This document shows, piece by piece, positions 1-5,860 of a stretch of 15,702 bases of DNA. Positions within the stretch are counted from its first letter, which is position 1. The number at the start of each line of letters is the position of its first letter. A program made the translations under genes and the position numbers. Location: positions 1-15,702 of the forward strand of contig JAITAP010000151.1 in NCBI GenBank assembly GCA_031284065.1. The letters run 5' to 3'. Below the pieces are notes generated by a model. It ran no database searches, was not told the origin of the DNA, and was given only the letters and a program-made list of their open reading frames with translations. This DNA is from Prevotellaceae bacterium. GTDB lineage: Bacteria; Bacteroidota; Bacteroidia; Bacteroidales; UBA932.

Positions 1-570
1 TTGGGATTAGTGCGCGTTGTTAACTCGATGATTGAGCCAGCCAACCCAATATACGCCGAGGTGATTGTCCGCAAGCTGTCGGCGTTTACGCAGCAGGTGC
101 TCGCAGAGCCGAAATACCCATACCGGATGCCCCGCTACCTCAAAGACGGGTGCATAGACATGGACTGCCTGATGCGCGACTTTCAGCAGTTCTGGCGCGA
201 AAACAGCGACATCTGGCTGGAAAAGTACGAGTACAAGGAAGCGGCGCCGCACCTCATTCTGATGGCGTTTTTGCAGCGAGTCGTAAACGGCGGCGGGCAA
301 ATCATTCGCGAAATGGCTTCCGGAACGGGGCGGCTTGATATTTGCATCATTTATGAGGATAAAAAATACCCGCTGGAGCTCAAAGTATGGCGCGGCAAAA
401 AATCGCTACAGGAAGGGCTTGCGCAAATCTGCGAATACATGGATACTTACGGATGCTTCGAAGGCTGGCTCGCCATCTTTGACCGCCGCGAAAACTTCAG
501 GTGGGAAGACAAAATCTACCTGAAAAAGGAAGCGCTGGACGGCAAAACGGTTACCGTAGTGGGGCTTTAG
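1..570 (+). CDS. C-terminal part of AAA-like ATPase with PD-(D/E)XK nuclease domain (5' truncated)
   Basis: The reading frame is open from the first base, so the start lies outside the window and only the last 189 or so residues are seen. The segment around residues 13-20 (EPANPIYAEV), followed by KLSAF, resembles the end of the ATPase part of the Bacteroidota/cyanobacterial AAA-like proteins that carry a C-terminal nuclease-like domain. The remainder looks like that nuclease fold: D113 in GRLDI, then E126-L-K128 (the E-x-K motif), then Q142 and Y146 on the following helix. A conserved FQQFWRENS and a KEAAPHLILMAFLQR helix precede it. The active-site pattern appears complete. The biological role of this family is not settled; many members are genome-encoded ATPases of unknown target. 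The N-terminal Walker motifs are out of view, so the ATPase assignment rests on family resemblance alone. The next gene starts 218 bp downstream behind its own promoter. Confidence 0.7.
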   Translation: MGLVRVVNSMIEPANPIYAEVIVRKLSAFTQQVLAEPKYPYRMPRYLKDGCIDMDCLMRDFQQFWRENSDIWLEKYEYKEAAPHLILMAFLQRVVNGGGQIIREMASGTGRLDICIIYEDKKYPLELKVWRGKKSLQEGLAQICEYMDTYGCFEGWLAIFDRRENFRWEDKIYLKKEALDGKTVTVVGL

Positions 571-616
571 GGTGAAAGGCAACAAATATTTAATAATTCA
601 ACGAATAAAGCCTAAT

Positions 617-624
617 TATCTTTG
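617..624 (+). promoter_or_regulatory. Candidate Bacteroidota -7 box for the triple glycosidase gene
   Basis: TATCTTTG fits the TAnnTTTG consensus used by the Bacteroidota primary sigma factor. No clean TTTG is visible 19-21 nt upstream, where the sequence is AT-only. Transcription would start near 630, leaving a leader of about 155 nt before the ATG at 789. The leader contains a 10-bp inverted repeat. Confidence 0.45.
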
Positions 625-649
625 CACGGCATAGCTTTGTGAGTTGTTA

Positions 650-702
650 TTGCCCACGAATTTCCACCAATTTTTGCTATAATTCATGTAGCTCGTGGGC
701 AA
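650..702. repeat. 10-bp perfect inverted repeat in the glycosidase leader
   Basis: TTGCCCACGA at 650-659 is exactly complementary to TCGTGGGCAA at 693-702, with a 33-nt AT-rich loop. It lies between the likely transcription start and the ATG at 789. It could form an RNA hairpin or be a two-half-site operator. There is no T-run directly after it, so it does not look like an intrinsic terminator for the upstream gene. Confidence 0.6.
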
Positions 703-788
703 ATTACCACATCACCATTTTAAACCGATAGCTTAAAGGTTAACTTTATAGTAATAATCAAAAACAACTTTCTAAACAATTATCCATC

Positions 789-3700
789 ATGAAACACGTA
801 CATATACCAACCGGCGCTATCTCTACGCTGCTATACGTCGCACTCCCCCTGTTCCTGCAAGCGCAAAACGGCGCACGGCAGCCGGCTGACGCTGTCGCCA
901 TCGTTGAGCAGGTGAACGATTACTGGCAAAAGGCGCACCCTCAGCCGGGCAACGCCTTTTGGCACGCTGCCGCATACCATACCGGAAATATGGCGGCGTA
1001 TGAGCTGACGGGCAATGAGCGCTACCGAGCCTACTCCGAGGCGTGGGCCGAGCATAACCAATGGCAGGGCGCCAAGTCGAGCGACAAATCTCGGTGGAAG
1101 TACCGCTACGGCGAAACCGACGACTTTGTGCTGTTCGGCGACTGGCAAATTTGCTTTCAAACCTACGTCGATTTGTACAACCTGCAACCGGACGAACGAA
1201 AAATTGCCCGCGCCCGCGAAGTCATGGAGTACGAAATGTCCACGCCCAACAGCGATTACTGGTGGTGGGCAGATGGGCTTTACATGGTGATGCCGGTCAT
1301 GACCAAGCTCTATAAGGTAACCGGCAACGAGCTGTACCTTGCAAAGCTATCCGAGTACTTTTCATACGCCAAGCGGCTGATGTACGACGAAAATGCCGGA
1401 TTGTTCTACCGCGACGCCAAATACATTTACCCCAAGCACCAAACCAAGAACGGGAAAAAAGACTTCTGGTCGCGCGGCAACGGCTGGGTATTTGCCGGCT
1501 TGGCAAAAGCGCTGAGCGACTTACCCGCAGAGGATACCCGCCGCCAAGAGTATGCAAACGTTTTTCTTTCTATGGCAAAGGCGCTCAAGCAAGCGCAGCA
1601 GCCCGAAGGGCACTGGACGCGAAGCCTTTTGGATGCGGCGCACGCACCCGGATACGAAACCAGCGGCACTGCCTTTTTTGCCTGCGGCTTGTTGTGGGGA
1701 ATTAGCAACGGGTTGCTGCAAAAAGCAGAGTACGAAGAAACGGCGCTCAGCGCATGGAAATATTTGGTCAGCGTAGCCCTGCAACCCAACGGGACAGTCG
1801 GCTACGTTCAGCCCATTGGCGAGCGCGCCGACCAGCACGTAGTAAGCGCCTCCACTACCGCCGATTTTGGCGTGGGCGCATTTCTCTTGGCCGCTTCGGA
1901 AATGGCGCGATATGCCAAAGCGCAGCAAGCGCAAGCCTTTTACCCGGGCGAAGTATGGAAAGATAACAACGGCGTCCACATTAACGCTCACGGTGGCGGT
2001 ATTCTTTTCCACGAAGGAAAATACTACTGGTTTGGCGAGCACAAAGCCGAACGGTCAAACAACGCGCTGGTCGGCGTAACCTGCTACTCGTCCGGCGACC
2101 TCTACAGCTGGAAAAATGAAAGCATAGCCTTGTCCGTTGCCAAAAACGACACGGCAAGCGATATACAGGAGGGATGTATCATTGAGCGCCCCAAAGTGAT
2201 TTTCAACAAAAAGACGGGGAAATTTGTGATGTATTTCCATCTGGAGCTGAAAGGAAAGGGTTACAACGCCGCCCGCGTAGGCATTGCCGTTGCCGACAAG
2301 GTAACCGGCCCCTACAAATACCTGAAATCCTGCCGCCCAAATGCCGGTCGCTGGCCGGTAAATATGACGACGGAGCAGCAGCAATCAACCGTCAAGCCGT
2401 CGGATTTTCCCAAAAGCTGGACAGAGGAGTGGCGAAAGGCGGTTGACGACGGCATGTTTGTACGTCGCGATTTTGCCGGCGGACAAATGTCGCGCGATAT
2501 GACGCTCTACGTGGATGACGACGGAAAAGCCTGCCACATTTACGCCTCCGAAGACAACCTGACCTTGCACTTGGCGGAGCTGTCCGACGACTACCTGAGC
2601 TATACGGGAAAGTACATTCGCATTGCTCCGGGCGGCCACAACGAAGCGCCGGCTATTTTCAAAAAAAACGGAAAATATTTTATGATTACCTCCGGTTGCA
2701 CCGGCTGGGCGCCCAACGCCGCACGGCTGTTCACGGCCGACAACCTCTGGGGTGCATGGACGCAGCGCCCCAACCCGTGCTCGGGGGCGGACGCAGAGCT
2801 GACGTTTCACGCCCAAAGTACCTGCATACTGCCCGTGCAGGGCAAAAAAGACGCTTTCATCTTCATGGCCGACCGCTGGACGCCCCGCCATCCGATTGAC
2901 GGACGCTACATTTGGCTGCCAATCCTGTTTGAAAACGGGCTGCCCGTCCTAAAATGGGCTGACAAGTGGGATTTGACAGCGTTCGATTCCGTTGCCTCCC
3001 CATCGGGTCGTAGCGAAGCAACGCCGGCGTGGACGCTGGTTTGGAGCGATGAGTTTAATCTCGACGGAAAACCCGACTCAACCGCATGGACTTACGAAAA
3101 AGGATTTGTAAGAAATCAGGAATTGCAGTGGTATCAGCCGAGCAACGCCATCTGCAAAAACGGCGTATTGGTTCTGTCGGGTAAAAAAGAAAAAGTCCCC
3201 AACCCCGACTACTCTCCGGAAAGCAAGGATTGGCGCAGGAGCAGGCAGTTTGCGGAGTACACGGCTTCGTCCATAAAAACAGCGGGAAAGAAGGAATTTC
3301 AATACGGACGCTTTGAAATCCGGGCAAAAATACCGACAGCCAAAGGCGCGTGGCCTGCTATATGGACGCTGGGCGCCTCCATGCCCTGGCCATCCTGCGG
3401 GGAAATCGACATCATGGAGTACTACCGGGTAAACGACCAGCCGCATATTTTGGCAAATACGGCTTGGGGTACGGACGTTCGGCATAACGCCAAGTGGAAT
3501 ACGGTCAGGGTACCTTTTGCCACATTCAAAGAGAAAGATCCGGAGTGGGAAAATAAGTTCCACATCTGGCGGATGGATTGGGACGAAGACGCAATACGCC
3601 TCTACCTTGACGACGAGCTGCTGAACGAAACGTTGCTGAAAGATACGCAAAACGGCGCTATCGGCAGCAACCGGAACCCTTTCCGACAACCCCACTACAT

Positions 3701-3815
3701 TTTACTTAACTTGGCGCTCGGGCAAAACGGCGGAACACCCGACAGCTCGGCGTTCCCGCTAACGTACGAAGTTGATTACGTAAGAGTTTACCAGAAACGC
3801 TCATTGAAAGATTGA
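789..3815 (+). CDS. Secreted three-domain glycoside hydrolase: GH105 - GH43 - GH16 fusion
   Basis: The start ATG is followed by a signal peptide (hydrophobic about 11-24, likely cleavage after LQAQ); there is no lipobox cysteine and no T9SS tail, so export to the periplasm or beyond is likely. Residues about 35-375 are a GH105 (alpha/alpha)6 barrel of the YteR/YesR type, which removes 4,5-unsaturated uronic acids. It shows the WADGL motif with catalytic-type D162 and FWSRGNGW at 226-233. Residues about 385-730 are a GH43 five-bladed propeller of the GH43_24/GH43_34 kind, with HINAHGGG (397-404), YYWFGEHK, ERPKV (466-470) and NEAP with general-acid candidate E619. Residues about 747-1005 are a GH16 jelly roll with GEIDIMEY (nucleophile E872, D874, acid/base E877). 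All three active sites look intact. Each part is about the length of the usual single-domain enzyme, with almost no linker. Type II arabinogalactan is the inferred substrate; rhamnogalacturonan or laminarin-like glucan remain possible. Confidence 0.9.
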   Translation: MKHVHIPTGAISTLLYVALPLFLQAQNGARQPADAVAIVEQVNDYWQKAHPQPGNAFWHAAAYHTGNMAAYELTGNERYRAYSEAWAEHNQWQGAKSSDKSRWKYRYGETDDFVLFGDWQICFQTYVDLYNLQPDERKIARAREVMEYEMSTPNSDYWWWADGLYMVMPVMTKLYKVTGNELYLAKLSEYFSYAKRLMYDENAGLFYRDAKYIYPKHQTKNGKKDFWSRGNGWVFAGLAKALSDLPAEDTRRQEYANVFLSMAKALKQAQQPEGHWTRSLLDAAHAPGYETSGTAFFACGLLWGISNGLLQKAEYEETALSAWKYLVSVALQPNGTVGYVQPIGERADQHVVSASTTADFGVGAFLLAASEMARYAKAQQAQAFYPGEVWKDNNGVHINAHGGGILFHEGKYYWFGEHKAERSNNALVGVTCYSSGDLYSWKNESIALSVAKNDTASDIQEGCIIERPKVIFNKKTGKFVMYFHLELKGKGYNAARVGIAVADKVTGPYKYLKSCRPNAGRWPVNMTTEQQQSTVKPSDFPKSWTEEWRKAVDDGMFVRRDFAGGQMSRDMTLYVDDDGKACHIYASEDNLTLHLAELSDDYLSYTGKYIRIAPGGHNEAPAIFKKNGKYFMITSGCTGWAPNAARLFTADNLWGAWTQRPNPCSGADAELTFHAQSTCILPVQGKKDAFIFMADRWTPRHPIDGRYIWLPILFENGLPVLKWADKWDLTAFDSVASPSGRSEATPAWTLVWSDEFNLDGKPDSTAWTYEKGFVRNQELQWYQPSNAICKNGVLVLSGKKEKVPNPDYSPESKDWRRSRQFAEYTASSIKTAGKKEFQYGRFEIRAKIPTAKGAWPAIWTLGASMPWPSCGEIDIMEYYRVNDQPHILANTAWGTDVRHNAKWNTVRVPFATFKEKDPEWENKFHIWRMDWDEDAIRLYLDDELLNETLLKDTQNGAIGSNRNPFRQPHYILLNLALGQNGGTPDSSAFPLTYEVDYVRVYQKRSLKD

Positions 3816-3842
3816 TTTACATCCAAAAAAACAGTATCTTTG
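3812..3842 (+). promoter_or_regulatory. Bacteroidota promoter overlapping the end of the glycosidase gene
   Basis: TTG at 3812-3814 is followed by 20 nt and then TATCTTTG at 3835-3842, matching both the -33 and -7 elements. The -33 element overlaps the stop codon of the preceding gene. Transcription should start near 3848. The first convincing start codon downstream is the ATG at 4062, so the transcript would begin with about 210 non-coding nt. Confidence 0.6.
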
Positions 3843-4061
3843 CAACCGGAGAGGCGGAAGCGCTAAAAGAAAAAGATAATCGGGATAAGCAGGTGGAATA
3901 AGCTTACAAGGAATTTTGTCGTACACCCTTCCCGCCAAATTCAGCTTATGCCATAAAAAAAAACGCTATTGTACCTTTAGAAAATAATAAACCCTGTAAT
4001 AACCAATAATTTTGAAGGGGTGTCGTATAAATTACGGTTGTTACTGCAAAAAATCAATATT
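3843..4061 (+). other. Long AT-rich leader or possible small RNA ahead of the metallophosphoesterase
   Basis: No reading frame of useful length is visible. An interrupted stem pairs GGAATAAGCT (3895-3904) with AGCTTATGCC (3943-3952), nine pairs plus one A-G mismatch. Inside it a small hairpin pairs ACAA (3906-3909) with TTGT (3916-3919). A second weaker -7-like box, TACCTTTA, sits at 3972-3979, and could be the real promoter of the downstream gene. In that case the 3848 transcript would be a separate small RNA. No known RNA family was recognised. Confidence 0.3.
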
Positions 4062-4766
4062 ATGGAAGAAATTTTAATTGTGCCCGACATTCACGGGAGA
4101 GATTTTTGGAAGCCGGCCCTGGACTACAAAGGAATGGTAATATTTTTAGGCGATTATACCGACCCGTATCCGCAGGAAGGTTTTACGCAGGAAAATGCCT
4201 ACCAGGGTTTACTGAAAATCGTGGATTTTAAAAAACAGAATCCCGACAGAGTTGCCTTGCTGATCGGCAATCACGAGCTGCACTATTACAGCAGGAGCTA
4301 CGCCAGCGGACGATTCGATTCAAGCTACTTTGAGGCGTACAATGAGATTTTGACCGGTAAAGAGACGGCCGGCCTGTTTCAGCTTTGCAAGCAGGTCGAT
4401 AATTGGCTGTTTATTCATGCCGGATTAACCAAAGGATGGTACGACGCCCACTTCGACGAGCTGTCAAAGCTGGGAAATACGCTGGAAGAACAGGTTAACG
4501 GTTTGTTTGTCTCCAATATAGCAGCATTTGATGAAGCCTCTGCCGAGTACAGAGGCGGTTTTAATGCGGCAGGAAGTCCATTATGGGCGGATGCGTATGA
4601 GCTTTTAGATGAGCCGGAGCATGTCGATAATTCAATTATACAGATAATCGGCCATACGCAGCTGAAAGGCGACGAACCTTTTATCAAAGATAAAATTCGC
4701 GTGCTGGATAACCGGCGGCTGTACTTGCTGAAAAACGGCGAAACAGTGAAATACATATTGCCGTAA
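4062..4766 (+). CDS. Calcineurin-like metallophosphoesterase
   Basis: The product is 234 residues counted from the ATG at 4062. This start is preferred over an in-frame GTG at 4020 because the DIHGR metal-binding motif then lies eight residues from the start, as is usual. The dimetal phosphoesterase motifs appear in order: PDIHGR, GDYTD, GNHEL, then HAGL and finally IGHTQ near the C-terminus. The protein has no signal peptide or membrane segment, so it is cytosolic. Members of this broad family hydrolyse phosphomono- or diesters, including protein phosphates, diadenosine polyphosphates and cyclic nucleotides; the substrate here cannot be read from sequence. The gene is visibly more AT-rich than its neighbours, and it ends 24 bp from the convergent phospholipase gene with no obvious terminator between them. 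Confidence 0.85.
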   Translation: MEEILIVPDIHGRDFWKPALDYKGMVIFLGDYTDPYPQEGFTQENAYQGLLKIVDFKKQNPDRVALLIGNHELHYYSRSYASGRFDSSYFEAYNEILTGKETAGLFQLCKQVDNWLFIHAGLTKGWYDAHFDELSKLGNTLEEQVNGLFVSNIAAFDEASAEYRGGFNAAGSPLWADAYELLDEPEHVDNSIIQIIGHTQLKGDEPFIKDKIRVLDNRRLYLLKNGETVKYILP

Positions 4767-4790
4767 GTCAATGTTGCCCCCACGCGCAGC

Positions 4791-5672
4791 TTACTTGACC
4801 GCAGCGCAGGACGACAGCTTTAGAATATCGGGGTGCTTTTCGATGTACTCTACGGTAGCATGGTAGCCTATGGCGTAGAACTCTTCTATCCGGCTAAAAT
4901 CGAGCAGCCCAAGCGTGCCGGCTTGCTCAATTTCTATGTAAAAATTGCACAAATGCTTGCGCGGCCTTTCATTTGCCTCTACCACCATAGTGAGGGCGCG
5001 GTGAATACCCCCCATCCCTTTGAGGTCTTCCTGATTCAAGTGGCTGCGCGTGGAGTTTACGCTAATGCCTATGATGTATTGGCAGCTGTCGAGCAGCGGC
5101 TCTACGGGCAGGTTGTTGGTAAGCCCCCCGTCCACGTAGGTAAAGCTGTCGATAATGCTCGGCTCAAAAATGAACGGAATGGAGGCGGAGGCCACAATTC
5201 TATCCTTTAGAGAGCCGCTACTTACAATCTCATACGCGGCGGTGTTGAGGTTGGTAATGCACACGTACATCTTTTTTTCCAGCGATTCAAACGTGTTGTT
5301 GTGGGGGATGAGGTGCTCAAGCATTTTTTCCAGAAACGTAGTGCGAAACAGCGCCCCGTTGAACGACGGGCGGTACAGCCCCAGATAGTGCTGCTCGCGC
5401 GCAAAGCTGTAAATCCGGTGCACCGGAACTCCGGCCGCGTAGATAGAACCCAAAACAGCCCCCATGCTTGCCCCCGATATGTGGGTGGGAACGATGTCGT
5501 AATCCTCAAGCGCCTGCAACGCGCCAAGGTGGGCAAATCCCCGCGCCGCGCCGCCGGACAAGGCAACGCCAATACCTTTTTTCCCGCCCTCGCCGTGCAA
5601 GGGCAGCGCCGCCGCCGCCAGCAACGGCAGCAACAGCAGGAAAACCCTTTGCCGCCAAATTTTTATAGACAT
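4791..5672 (-). CDS. Patatin-like phospholipase (RssA-type), exported
   Basis: A 293-residue lipid acyl hydrolase of the patatin fold. The N-terminus has a basic start and a hydrophobic run (about 10-25), read as a signal peptide or single anchor. The catalytic set is complete: the glycine-rich oxyanion loop SGGAARG (39-45), the nucleophile elbow GASMG with Ser69, and the catalytic Asp181 in DGG (181-183). Patatin-like enzymes use this Ser-Asp dyad to release fatty acids from phospholipids or related esters. The size corresponds to the catalytic domain alone; there is no BamA-like barrel or POTRA region as in PlpD-type autotransporters. It is transcribed in the same direction as rel, but a 188-bp hairpin-rich gap and an own -7 box argue for separate transcription. 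Physiological substrate is unknown. Confidence 0.87.
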   Translation of the reverse strand: MSIKIWRQRVFLLLLPLLAAAALPLHGEGGKKGIGVALSGGAARGFAHLGALQALEDYDIVPTHISGASMGAVLGSIYAAGVPVHRIYSFAREQHYLGLYRPSFNGALFRTTFLEKMLEHLIPHNNTFESLEKKMYVCITNLNTAAYEIVSSGSLKDRIVASASIPFIFEPSIIDSFTYVDGGLTNNLPVEPLLDSCQYIIGISVNSTRSHLNQEDLKGMGGIHRALTMVVEANERPRKHLCNFYIEIEQAGTLGLLDFSRIEEFYAIGYHATVEYIEKHPDILKLSSCAAVK

Positions 5673-5681
5673 TAGAATTTA

Positions 5682-5689
5682 CAAATTTA
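5682..5689 (-). promoter_or_regulatory. Candidate -7 box of the patatin-like gene
   Basis: Read on the minus strand this is TAAATTTG, fitting TAnnTTTG, and it ends only nine bases before the ATG at 5672. The message would have a leader of just a few nucleotides. No TTG is present 19-21 nt upstream and the surroundings are AT-rich, so a chance match is possible. Confidence 0.35.
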
Positions 5690-5701
5690 AATTTACCAAT
5701 A

Positions 5702-5841
5702 GCGCTGGAGTTGCAGGGAGAAGCGGAGCGCAACCCAGCGCAGCTCGTCGCCTCCGCAGGTTGCTGACCTGCGACTATGTGAAGTACTGCCCTCCATTCA
5801 GCGCAGTACCCGGCATCCTTAACAGCTTGCTCGGCGCAAGC
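5702..5841. repeat. Cluster of four hairpins between rel and the patatin gene
   Basis: Four inverted repeats follow one another. The first pairs 5702-5714 with 5730-5741, twelve base pairs with a single bulged A. The second pairs CGCAGGT (5755-5761) with ACCTGCG (5767-5773). The third pairs GTACTGC (5784-5790) with GCAGTAC (5803-5809). The fourth pairs GCTTGC (5825-5830) with GCAAGC (5836-5841). Nearly the whole gap can thus fold. No T-run follows in either direction, so these are not typical intrinsic terminators. They would lie in the 3' region of the rel transcript. Confidence 0.6.
5746..5779 (-). repeat. Dispersed repeat, copy 1 (related to 13327-13386 and 8427-8461)
   Basis: This 34-bp stretch matches 13327-13360 at 29 positions by eye in the same orientation. 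Both contain GCCTCCGCAGGT, a short loop, then TGACCTGCG and TATG. The differences fall mostly in the loop and next to the stem, while the CGCAGGT/ACCTGCG stem is kept. Confidence 0.6.
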
Positions 5842-5860
5842 AATAACTCTCAATTCTCAA

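Noticed and set aside
4020..4061. GTG at 4020 as the metallophosphoesterase start
   Set aside because: The 14 extra residues are not typical of the family; the DIHGR motif sits properly after the ATG at 4062. A purine run before the GTG keeps a small doubt.
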